A stretch of 64,000 bases of DNA, taken from contig OY987245.1 of NCBI GenBank assembly GCA_963920765.1, forward strand, positions 8,820,727 to 8,884,726, in the 5' to 3' direction. Positions 21,790-31,553 of this stretch are shown here, one piece after another. Made by a program: the position numbers and the translations under genes. This DNA comes from Ulota crispa. Taxonomy: Eukaryota; Streptophyta; Bryopsida; Orthotrichales; Orthotrichaceae. The notes beneath the pieces were generated by a model. The model had not been told where the DNA came from, ran no database searches, and saw only the letters and a list, made by a program, of their open reading frames with translations. How positions within the stretch are numbered: position 1 is the first letter of the stretch; each line of letters starts with the position of its first letter.

Positions 21790-22983
21790 TCACATCCTAT
21801 GTCGTAATTAAATCAACATTGAAATTAGGGTACATATGCCAATGACTAGGCATATTTAATGATAAGACATGCACTAATCACATCTCCAAATCTTAATTTG
21901 GAGTGCACCAATGAGTAGGGAGATCCCAAAAAAAAAGGTCAACGAAATAAAATGCTAAATAACTTAAAGGAAATATGAATCAACCAAATAAAAACAAACC
22001 AGATTTTTTGGAAACATTCAATTATAGTATAATTGAATAGGCAATATCCCATGCATGTACTTAGAAAGTTGGTTGCAAATGAGAAATGTAAGATTTTTAT
22101 TAAAGACACGACCAGAAAAACGTGTCCTAAATAATTGGTTCAAAAAGATTACAAATGTCCACAATGACTATTAGATGATTTAATTATAATTACTGAGGAC
22201 TATTGCAATTATTGTAAACTAGTAGTTTACGACAGAATTTTCTTATAATGGGAAGCTTGTAATCTCCTTGTACACTAGACCATATCACACCAAGAAACCA
22301 AAGCAAGTGTGCAAGCAACCAATGGCTTGTGTTTGATACAAGTCCAACCATTGACATGTGCTCAATATTAAGGGCAAACTTCCATGCTATCCCAAAAGAT
22401 ATAAACAAAATCCAAAACACCAAACAATTCTAAACTTCAAAAAATTGTTTGTTAAGTTTGAGTTTTGCAGAAGAGTGCACACATGTCGTAACTCTCTAGT
22501 TTTCTTGTTCCACAATTTTATGTGTCAAAAGTTGGAAGGCAATGGACCCTAGTTGGCTCACTCATTGGGCACTGCTTTTTAGAACAATTGAAGGGGTGAT
22601 TCTTTGATTGACTAGAAAACTAACAACAATCACACTGAAAGAAGGCCGCAACAAATGGGTTGTAGAGTTACTACCCCTACCCACTTGGCTCCATAACATT
22701 GTTAAGCCGGTTTTATTCTTCTCCCTAGCTCTGGAGGAATATGCCTCCCCATATACTTGGGGGAGGTTTTAGCTATAGTTTCTCAAAGCTCATTGGTTTT
22801 GGGACAGAGCTGACAAATGACATTGGTTGGGGGATCCTCATTTTTGGGGAGCCAAAGGGAACCCCTTAGTGAAGGTTAAAATTGAGAGTCTAGCTGGTCC
22901 TATGCCTTCGATGGTTTTCCCTTTGGGATAGGCCTAAGGAGACATGTAGGGTCACGTCTAAGGACTTGTTAGAAACTGTTCAA
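21790..22983. other. Intergenic, no gene seen
   Basis: Two frames on opposite strands (22190-22423 minus, 22358-22552 plus) lack recognisable motifs. Bases 22640-22980 have balanced composition but no open frame. Confidence 0.4.
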
Positions 22984-23651
22984 TAAGGGGCTTCAAACAT
23001 AAAATTTGGTCTACGAGTTTCTCACCTCACAGAGTTCCTGTTCACTAGTGAATTATTTTTGTTCATCTGTATGTTCAAAGTTTGACATATCCGTGAGTTT
23101 GTAATTAGGGTTTTGTGCACAAGTCAGGGGTTTGAGCATTTGAGTTTTTGAGACACCCGTGAGGATGAGCCGTGCAAAAGTGAGTTTATGAAATTCACTC
23201 CTAACGTGAATCACATTAGGGGGTTTCAAACTTAAACTTTTTTCGGTGACTCACATCACAATTCACCTCTGTGAATTCACTAGTGAACAAAGAGGTGACT
23301 CACCTCTGGACTTCACTCTTAATGTGATTCACGTGAGGAGTGAACTTTAGAAACTCACCTTCACGACTTTGCATGGCTCATTTACCTGCATCCTCAAATC
23401 CCAAAACTTCTTTCTTAGAAACTTCCGCAAAGTCACAAGTGTCTCAGACTTTGCGTGTGCAAGAGAACAAAAACAATTCACTAGTGAGCAGAGATCCTCT
23501 AAGGTGAGAAGCTCAAAGGCCAAATTTTATGTTTGAAACCCTCTATTAGGAGTGAGTTCCAGAGGTGAGTTACATTGCTTTTCACTAATGAATTCACCGA
23601 GGTGAATCGCAATGTGAGTCACCTAAAAAACTTGATCTTTGAAGCCCCTTA
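22984..23651. mobile_element. TIR element with many internal palindromes
   Basis: TA-AGGGGCTTCAAACAT at the left and TTTGAAGCCCCT-TA at the right. The interior repeats GTGAATTCACTAGTGAACA and GAGGTGACTCACCT-like motifs in both orientations, giving several nested hairpins. About 670 bp, no coding capacity. Confidence 0.75.
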
Positions 23652-24565
23652 TTCTTTGTCAACCACGCTTGTCAAGGGATGTTGGTGGGACCACTAATCC
23701 ACTATTACCAAAACCTCCTCCATTCCAACAAAGCAGCAATTGAAAAAGCACATAGAGCAAACCAACTTATTTGTGCTACATGCCACAACAATCACATGTC
23801 ACCTTACAAAAAATGACCAACTTACAAGAATAGAAGCAACCATCAAGCATTCTAAAATTTGGAGATGACACTAGAATTTGGTGGCATAGTTTGGCGAGGC
23901 TTGCAAATTTTCCCTATTTGGCAAGCTCATGCTAAATCCCAGTTTCTGAGCCAGCCAAGGCAAGGCTAGATACTTGACCATGTGACAAGGATGGGTGGAG
24001 TCGCTCTCACGAAACTTTGTAAATTTATATAGGGAAATTTGAAAAATATTCTTGTATTTTGTTGAATCTTGAAAAACATTTTTGGAATTTTCAATATTGC
24101 AAGATATACCCTTGTAGGGGTTCCACAATATCGTGGTCTAATTGTACTATGCTCAGCAAAATGCATTCGATCACCTTGCAAGAACCCATACGTGAATTGA
24201 ATTCATCTCTTTTTGCTTTTGTATTATGCTATTAAGCCACTTTCCCATTATACGTATGTTTTTTCATACTCATATGCGTTTGCATGTTTGCATAATTTCA
24301 TTTTTTTCATATTTATTTTTCAACTAAAAAATGTTTGCCTTTGAGAATCAATGTGTTTGCAAAATTGAACGTAGAAGCATGGCCTTGAGCGAGCATGTGT
24401 GTAGCTCAATGTATTAGTGCAATGTAGAACCCTACGACGTAGTTTTAGCAATTTGAAAATTTATAAGATTGATTTTCTAAATACTAAAAAATATATAAGA
24501 GTATTGTCCAACTGTTTTTCATTTATAGATTTATAGATGGAATCATCAACCAGTAGCTGGCTTGC
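23652..24565. other. Intergenic, no gene seen
   Basis: Frames at 23871-24181 (minus) have no recognisable domain. A short coding-like stretch follows the 22984-23651 element but is not long enough to call. Confidence 0.35.
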
Positions 24566-25000
24566 TTAAGTCCTTTTGTATGGGGGTAAGTTTAAGTGAT
24601 TTGTTGAGTTGAGTTTGATGTGGGGTCCCCATTGATGTATTGCCTCCACGTTGGGCATAATCATGAGTGCATCAAAATCAACAACATGGAGACTGGCATC
24701 ATAATGCCGTTCCTTCACCAGAATCACCACACCCTCTTGATAGTATCATAGATACTCATCTTCCTAATCTAACACAATAAAGTAAATATTGAGAGATTCA
24801 AAAATTAAGTAGTTTTTTCTACGCATAACGCTTGCAAGCGACAGAAAATTGGATTTGTCTTGGATGAAAAATTTGGGTTTAAGGTGGGAAAAATAAAATA
24901 AAATGCTAATGCATGTTGCTCGTATAAGAGGATACAATTTGGGTGTTGAATCCCAACAATTGTTTGCACTTCTTCAAAGTAGATATTGGCCAAGGGAATA
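24566..25000 (-). pseudogene. Unrecognised decayed coding-like sequence
   Basis: The minus strand reads MANIYFEEVQTIVGIQHPNC from 24993 to a stop at 24805. After frame breaks it continues as an open stretch (VVILVKERHYDASLHVVDFD, IMPNVEAIHQWGP) at about 24745-24600. The composition is protein-like, but I recognise no family and find no intact frame. It may be a transposon or host gene relic. Confidence 0.3.
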
Positions 25001-25149
25001 ATTGTTCGGGGTGCATACGCCTAAGGCTTGAATCATAAAGAGTTTAATCATGTGTGGTAAGTGAATAAAATTTTCTTGATAAAACATGCTACATGCCTTC
25101 TACTTTAATTTCCCCATGCTTTTTGTTAATAGTTCCTTACATAAATTTG

Positions 25150-25410
25150 GGACAACATTATTTTGTGAGCATAAAATAATGAGCCCATGAGAGGTGAGTC
25201 AAGATTTTGTGAGCAGGAACTAGCTTTGAGCTCCAAATCAATAGAAAAACTCAAAATATATCAAATTTTTCAAGAGATGAACATTCTGATTGCACAATTA
25301 TGAGATCCTATGTATACAGTTATAGGTGAAATATAATATTTTGGTAAAATAAAATCTAGGGTCACAACTCATGGATTCCTACCCACTATTTAGCATTCCC
25401 CCATAAACTA
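25150..25410. mobile_element. Dispersed ~260-bp repeat (GTGAGC family)
   Basis: It carries ATTATTTTGTGAGCATAAAA, AATTATGAGATCCTATGTAT and CCACTATTTAGCATTCCC, shared in order or inverse with 39823-40597, 42100-42358 and 47279-47690. The termini are related to GGGAATGCTAT..GCTCACAAAATA. Boundaries approximate. Confidence 0.5.
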
Positions 25411-25679
25411 GCATGATAAATATCGCTCTTTTTACCATATTTGAATTCCTTTATTTAGAGTGCCAAACTTTGCAACTTTCAATTCTTTTGTTTCATGAGT
25501 TGGACACAATACTTGTTGTCTTTCTTTAAAACAAAGAAAAAAAATACTAGCCACCCCACTTAGATTTTTAAAACATTGCTTTTCTGTATAGTTTTCAAAG
25601 AATGCATGCTCAAATGTGGTGGAATTCCTTGTTTCAAAAAGAAAAACAGAAAAGAAAAAGATATAAATAAACTTGACAA

Positions 25680-25985
25680 CACAAATGGCGCATTTAGGTT
25701 GCCCCACACTAATCTCTAAAAATTCTACACGGAATAGATACCAATGGTTGTTATAGTAATCTTCATTAATAATTACTACAATTAACTAATTTTAATAACT
25801 ATAAAAGCTTAACAACAACAATGACGCTACAAATAAACAAACTAGCGGCATTCATGCTCAAAACCATGTGAAATCCTAAATCTAGAAGTTACATGCGTCT
25901 CCAAGTGGCTAAGCTATGAGTTGTGAAGTAACCTTCCAAAGTAAGGTAAGAGGCTTGTAAACCAACCATGTAAGGGAAAGATGAC
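25680..25985. mobile_element. Dispersed repeat (GGTTGCC..GGCAACC family), partial
   Basis: The left end GCGCATTTAGGTTGCCCCAC is shared with 7220 and 37703. The interior CCATGTGAAATCCTAA.. matches 39625 and 8320. The right end is degraded. Confidence 0.5.
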
Positions 25986-26819
25986 GTTTGTACAAAAATC
26001 AAGCCAGTTTAGCAGCTTGGAAACATTTTTGATAGAAAGTAAAAAAAGAAACAATTCTATGGCCTTTTAAATTGAATTTTTTTGAGTTGGCATGAATTAA
26101 CTACAACTTATCAAAGCAAAAGGTGCATACACTAGTAAAAAAACTCTGTCCAAAACAACATAAAATCAACTTCTTATTGTTTTGGGCACTTGCACACACT
26201 ATTTGATTAATTTAACAAAATTTTGAAAAAAAAACTACTTACCTTTTGTTGTTTTAGACACTATTGACTAAATCAATAGAAAAAATACAATCTTTTAGAA
26301 TCTTTTTTGGAATATTTGAGAATCTTTTGGAATCCTTTTATAATTCATTAATGTACTTCCAAATCTCTATAAAAGCATAATCTTTTTGAGTTTTTTAGAA
26401 AATTTTATAACCTTTTTGGAATTCATTAAAATACCTCAAAAACATTTTTATACAAAAAAATTAAAAAAATTAAGGGTTATATTTGAAATCTTTTAAAATC
26501 CATTTGGACTTTGCCTAAATATTTTAAAATTTTATAAAACAAAAGAATCCTTCAAAATCTTTTAAAATCTTTCAGAATTTCCATTGTACAATGAATGTTT
26601 TTTTCCTTCACTTTTCACAATTTGGGATGATTAAAAAGTAGTAGACTTTAAACTCTACTAAAAACATGACCAAAACATTTTCTTGTTGATTTGAACACTT
26701 TGGACGCAATTTGACTAACTCATTAAATTTTATATAGAAAGTGCAACATTTTGTTGTTTAGATACCACAATTTCTTTATGAAAGAGTATAAAAAAAGAGG
26801 TAGTATGATTTAAAATACA

Positions 26820-27332
26820 AAAGTATTAACAATGTAGTTACGGAATTGAAAACTTCCAATGCTAATGTTTGTAATGTTGTAACAAATCATTTACATTCAA
26901 CGGGTATTTATTTTTGCAAATATGCAAATGGAATTAAATAAAGGACTTCAAAGTTCATTTTTAAATAGAAATTCTTTAATTTCCTAGAAAATAAATCTCT
27001 TCATACCTTTGATCTTAGTACAAATGCAATAATTCTAAGCTTTTCAAGTGAACATAAATCTAAGAAACCAAGTTGAAATTTTTTATTCTTAAGAAAATGA
27101 TTTAGGTTGAGTTGCCCACCAAGCAATTAAACCTACATGTCATTCAATAACTTTTAATTATGTAATCAAAAGTTACAAAATTTGTTGCGGTTAGCTTGAA
27201 GCTACTCTTTGACCACATGTTATGTGAAATTTTGAAGAAAAACAAGAAACGTTCTGTTTGTAATAAATTGCAGGGCCACAATTATTGCTATGTTGCCAAA
27301 AAAAAATGCCATTTGGTCCTTTAGGAGTTCAA
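26820..27332. mobile_element. Fragment of a TTAA-flanked element
   Basis: The right end TTTGGTCCTTTAGGAG-TTCAA is a decayed TTAA terminus. The interior (GTTGTAACAAATCATTTACAT) matches 38434-39372 and 54735-55655. The left end is missing. Confidence 0.5.
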
Positions 27333-27414
27333 ACATTGCGGTTGAAATTCTATGTATATAGAATTTTTTTTTACTTAATCATATGCAATTTGTTTTTTCT
27401 TAAAAGTTCAGCAG

Positions 27415-27755
27415 ACTTTGGTGGCCATTTGGCATAGTAAAATAACTCTTTTTTAAAAAGGTTTGAACTAGAAAAAGTTGGTATATCAAGTTAAATTTCA
27501 TCCCCAAAATCTGTTTGAGATTTTAAGGCTCTCATCAAAAGTTTTGAACAAATTTCAGAGAGGGGTTGGAAGGGACATCTTCTTTGGCATTTTCAAACAA
27601 CTTCTTTGAAATTTGTCCATAATTTTTGATGGGGTCTCCAAATCTCAAATGGATTTTTGAAGATGAAACTTAACTCGATTTAACAACTTTTCCTTGTTCA
27701 AAGTTTAAAAAAAAAGTGTTTTCCTATGCTTAGATGGCCACCAAATTCTATTGAG
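27415..27755. repeat. Foldback shared with the other CACTA copies
   Basis: AGCAGACTTTGGTGGCCATTT at the left pairs with AGATGGCCACCAAATTCTA at the right. It corresponds to 9285-9635 and 51685-52035. A run of A with a few G at 27790-27818 follows. Confidence 0.6.
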
Positions 27756-27837
27756 TTAAAAAAAAAAACAGAAGTATAAATACATAAGTAAAAAGAAAAA
27801 AAAAAAGAAAAAGAAAAAATTATACACATGTTATCAC

Positions 27838-27905
27838 ATCTATGGCGTGTTGGTTAGAGCCTTGGCTTACCAAGCCCAAGGTCTTGGGTTCAAATTCCAT
27901 ACATG
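27838..27905 (+). repeat. tRNA-like (SINE-head-like) segment
   Basis: TGGCGTGTTGGTTAGAGC resembles a tRNA D-arm/box A, and TTGGGTTCAAATTCC matches box B (GGTTCRANNC) at the usual distance. The anticodon arm and acceptor stem do not pair well, so it is a tRNA-derived sequence rather than a working tRNA. In the other CACTA copies the counterpart lies on the opposite strand, as expected for an inverted element. Confidence 0.55.
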
Positions 27906-28210
27906 ACCGGAGATTGCGAGGGCTGCCCAAAAATCTGAAGGAATTTTTGGGCGAATTTCTTTGCAAATTTCTTTCTTGATGTCAGTAACATTTATTTATT
28001 TATAAATTTTCCTTCTTGGGATTGACCAAATCAATAGAAATAACCAGCAAAAAAAATAGCACAAGAGCAACAAACAAACAACAAAAATTTAGCAAAAAAC
28101 AACAAAAAATTAGCAGGAAACAACAAAAAATCAACCAAATACAACAATCTCATGTTTGAAAACTATCTTAATCAATACGTCCAAATCAACAGAAAAAATC
28201 AACAGTGCCT

Positions 28211-28967
28211 AGTTTAAATTATGTTGTTTTCAACACTCAATTTCTTAATAGTAATAGGTAGCTATTCTTGATCATAGGTTGTTATATTCATGGTTCAAAG
28301 CCGGCTTGTAAATGAAGCACATGAGTCCAAAAAGCAACCACTACAAAACTAAGGATGCTCACGAGTGTTAAAATTTTTGGTGAAAATTTGCTTGAATCTT
28401 ACTAAAAAACTTGAGTGGCGAACGTAACATTAGAAAATTTCCTAAAAAAAATGAATGAATTTGCCAAATCCCTCCCATGTTTGCACCAGATTTGCCATCT
28501 TTTGGATAAAAGCTATTAATATTAGTAGATTTTGTGGATGAGTGTACACCCATCGTTGATTGTGTCCGACTCTATCCAAATTTTCCTTACCTGCTAGCAT
28601 GGTGGGGTGTGTGTTGCTCTACCAGGGAAAAACCAAAAAGTAAACAATGATGCTCACCTAAATCCTTTAAAGCGTGCAAGCACCCATTCCATATTCCAAT
28701 ACACAAATTATGATTGAAAACAATTTTTTGTTTATTTTAGTATGACATATATCTATGTTTTCTAGAAAGACAAAATTCAACACAATTATGGCAATAAGCA
28801 CATTTAGTAGTAGCTCATGTCATTCTCCTGAGGTTCTAAAACAATACATGTACAAGTACAATTTTTGAACATAAAAAATGTAACCTATTTTAAGAAGTTG
28901 AGTGCACAATTTTTGAAACTCCTACAAGGTGGTTCAAAATGACCGCACGGTTTATAAACCTCTTACC
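28211..28967. other. Intergenic, no gene seen
   Basis: AT-rich. The 61-residue minus frame at 28368-28553 has no recognisable features. Confidence 0.4.
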
Positions 28968-29214
28968 TTAACCCTGAGCGCCCAACCCAAATTTGTGCAG
29001 TGTTAGACCTCATTGTAGACAATTTGGCACCACAAATTCAAAACAACATCTAGAAGAGTTAGCCATTGATATTGCACGTGGCTTAGGGTTTGCATATGTA
29101 TGAAAAGTTTGGTAAGTTTTTGTTGCATGGATCAAAAGATTATAACGGTCAAAGACAACCAACCGTCAAATATGGAGAGGCTACATTCTGGCCTATGGGG
29201 CGCTCAAGGGTTAA
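28968..29214. mobile_element. TTAA-flanked MITE (GAGCGCC subfamily)
   Basis: TTAA-CCCTGAGCGCCCAACCC at the left and GGGGCGCTCAAGGG-TTAA at the right. Close relative of 20518-20766. Its right TTAA is the left TTAA of the next element. Confidence 0.85.
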
Positions 29215-30077
29215 CCCCTAAGCACCCCAGCGCCTCAAATATCGCCTCCCACTATTTCAAAACCTTGTTTTGAGGGACTGGATCTAACTTTTTGATCTTG
29301 CTATAAACTTCAATTATGAAGGCATTCAAGTTGTCTATGCCAATGGAGTAATGGCAAAGAAAGCCAAATGTTGTACAAGCACTAGAAGAAAACTGCGTTG
29401 GAATCCACTAAAAATGTCTAGTGGTTTATGTTGAGTTCCAACGCGGTTTTCTTCTAGTGAAGTGTTGCAAGAGATTTGACTGGGTGAAATACCATACGGG
29501 GCGTGGTGGCAAGCATATGGGGCGTGGTGGTAAGTAGCATTTTATAGGTTGCAACCGGTCAATATCCCTTGCAAGCTTCCTTGTGTAAGTTTTGTGGTAG
29601 TAGGAAAATTGTTGACAAGGGTTCAAGCATGTTCTAGACCCTTATTATGGCAACTGTCACCAATTGTGCTAGTCATTGTTTTCCGTGCAATAGCCATTTG
29701 CAGCCCTAAAACGGTTCACATAAAAAAAGTGCAGTCTTCTATAATTTACAAGTGTGTGCACTCACATCTAATCTTGCTACTCACAAAATTTGAGATGAAT
29801 CCGGGGCTTATAGAATTTTGTAAAAATCATCAAATAGCTACTACCTACCAAAAATGAGATTTTGTCATCACATGTTGTTTGATCAAATGTTATAATCTCC
29901 CATCTCCCATGGTCAATTGTTCCAAATATTTGCAAGCCATTTTCTAAGTAGGCGTTCCACTATTTTCAATGGTCACTTTTTGTGGATCATCCAATTGACA
30001 AAGATACGATGCATCAAAGTCGTTGGTCTCCAAAAACCCTGATTTTGGTGAAAACGGCATGGGTGCTCAAGGGTCAA
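29211..30077. mobile_element. TTAA-flanked element with nested CACTA MITE
   Basis: TTAA-CCCCTAAGCACCCC at the left. The right end GGGTGCTCAAGGG-TCAA is the inverse with a mutated TTAA. It contains the 80-bp CACTA element at 29380-29459. A 102-residue frame at 29549-29857 has no recognised domain. Confidence 0.55.
29380..29459. mobile_element. 80-bp CACTA-type hairpin MITE with AAG TSD
   Basis: CACTAGAAGAAAACTGCGTT at the left and AACGCGGTTTTCTTCTAGTG at the right, flanked by AAG on both sides (29377-29379, 29460-29462). Nearly the whole element is palindromic. Confidence 0.9.
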
Positions 30078-30212
30078 GGCAACCTAATTGTTGAGGCAAC
30101 TTAAATGCGCTATTTAGAGTAGTTTACTAATGGGGATGGTGCTCATTGCAAAATTTCACTCTTCTTGTACTTTGGAGTTGTTGTAGCCAGAAGCTAAAAA
30201 CTAAGGGGCTTG

Positions 30213-30455
30213 TTAACCCCTAAAGGACAAGGCAGCCCTTTGCAACTAGTACAATATGGTGTATTTTTCTTATATTTGGAATGCATCCACACCTTTATTA
30301 CATTTGAGATCAACAAAGAAGTTAGAATATAGATCAATATTGTTCTAGTGAGGTTGTCAAGATCCCAAATCAAAACTTTTTGTTGATAGCAAATGCTAGT
30401 TATACAGCACCGTACATAGTATGTATTATAGTAGCCTCGTCCTTTTAAGGGTTAA
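30213..30455. mobile_element. TTAA-flanked MITE, 240-bp subfamily
   Basis: TTAA-CCCCTAAAGGACAAGG at the left, CGTCCTTTTAAGGG-TTAA at the right. Inverted relative of 11805-12015. Confidence 0.8.
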
Positions 30456-31160
30456 ACCTTTCAAATTTAGTTTCTAAAATGAATCATAGTCTTTCACGAT
30501 TATTCATTCTCTGGAATACTTGGAGGCATGAAGCAATGAAATTTTGCAAAAAATATAGGATCTGCCGAAAGCGCTCTATTTGCTTGAAATTTTGAATTTT
30601 TCAAAGCTTGGTCCAATTGGAAACAGAAGTTTGCACTTTCTGTCCATCCGTAATGGCTGCAACTTTAGTGTAAAGCACAAGCATAGCCTAAAGTTTTCTT
30701 TTCTCTTTTTTCAGTTGAACAATAGGTCTACAAAAGTAATACTTACGATGGGAACTTTTTCTACTGTCAGTCTTTAACTTTCTGTTACCTTTAGCCTCTT
30801 TTCTACAGAAGAACCAAAAAAGTGTCCAAGCACTACAACACACATACTTTTACAGACAGGCTGCAGTCCTCTTCTGCTACTGACTTCATTGTAACCTGAG
30901 ACTTTACCCAAGGCTACCTTCCCATTATATGAGCAAAACCATAGCAATGCACATAAATCGAAGCCTACACTATGATAACTCCCCCCCTTTTAAACTCCAA
31001 ACATCAAAAGTGCAACATATGTTAAGAATCTCAAACACAAACTAAAAAAATCAACAAACTAGGTACAAAAATAACACCTCACGTTAACAACCAAAAGCAC
31101 ACGACGCAATACGTAAAACCACGCACTTGCAAGACAGAGCTAAAGGGTGTGTGAACATGC
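30456..31160. other. Downstream flank of the patatin gene
   Basis: More balanced base composition than the repeats. The 65-residue plus frame at 30580-30777 has no recognised domain. No second gene is apparent. Confidence 0.4.
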
Positions 31161-31166
31161 TTTATT
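31161..31166 (-). terminator. Candidate polyadenylation signal AATAAA
   Basis: AATAAA on the minus strand about 390 bases after the patatin stop codon. It would give a 3' UTR of roughly 400 bases. Position and motif only; other AT-rich signals nearby (around 31480-31500) could serve. Confidence 0.45.
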
Positions 31167-31553
31167 TACAGATTCATAACCATGGAGCAGGGGCCAAGAG
31201 AATTCATAACTCCATGATCCTATTCTATAATCACCTCACATCTCAAGCGAGACTTAAGAAAAAAACAAAAATAAACGAGTCCCAGCTAACTCTTATTCAC
31301 TACTCTCAGCCTTATCAATCTCCTACAACATAGATATATACGTATCCATATAAGGGCCTTACAACCCAGATTCTAAAGGTATAAATAACAATGCTACTTC
31401 CATATACACAAATTTAGCGCTTAGCATGTGTCATAGCTCCACAACTCCATATATGTGCCAATCAAGTATTAAAAACCCCTGTTTTTTTTTTTATATTTTT
31501 TCCACTACACTCCACCTCCAGAGACTAAGTACTTAAAAAGAGTTCGAAAAACT

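Larger units (their letters stand above)
26130..28210 (-). mobile_element. Degraded inverted CACTA-type element, copy C
   Basis: It starts CACTAGTAAAAAAACTCTGTC, split from the family end by a few changes (inverse of GGAGTTTTCTACTAGTG). Bases 26160-26780 are the inverse of the right third of copy B, and 28080-28205 resemble the inverse of the left subterminal region, but the left CACTA end is lost. Between lie a TTAA-element fragment (about 26820-27332), the shared foldback (27415-27755) and the tRNA-like segment (27838-27905). Confidence 0.6.

Noticed and set aside
21344-21807. Three overlapping 70-88 residue frames
   Set aside because: They lie inside a GC-rich Harbinger-like MITE and cross its TIRs; high GC lowers stop frequency.
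27838-27905. A functional tRNA gene
   Set aside because: Box A and box B are recognisable, but the anticodon and acceptor stems do not pair and the segment lies inside a transposon family with decayed copies.
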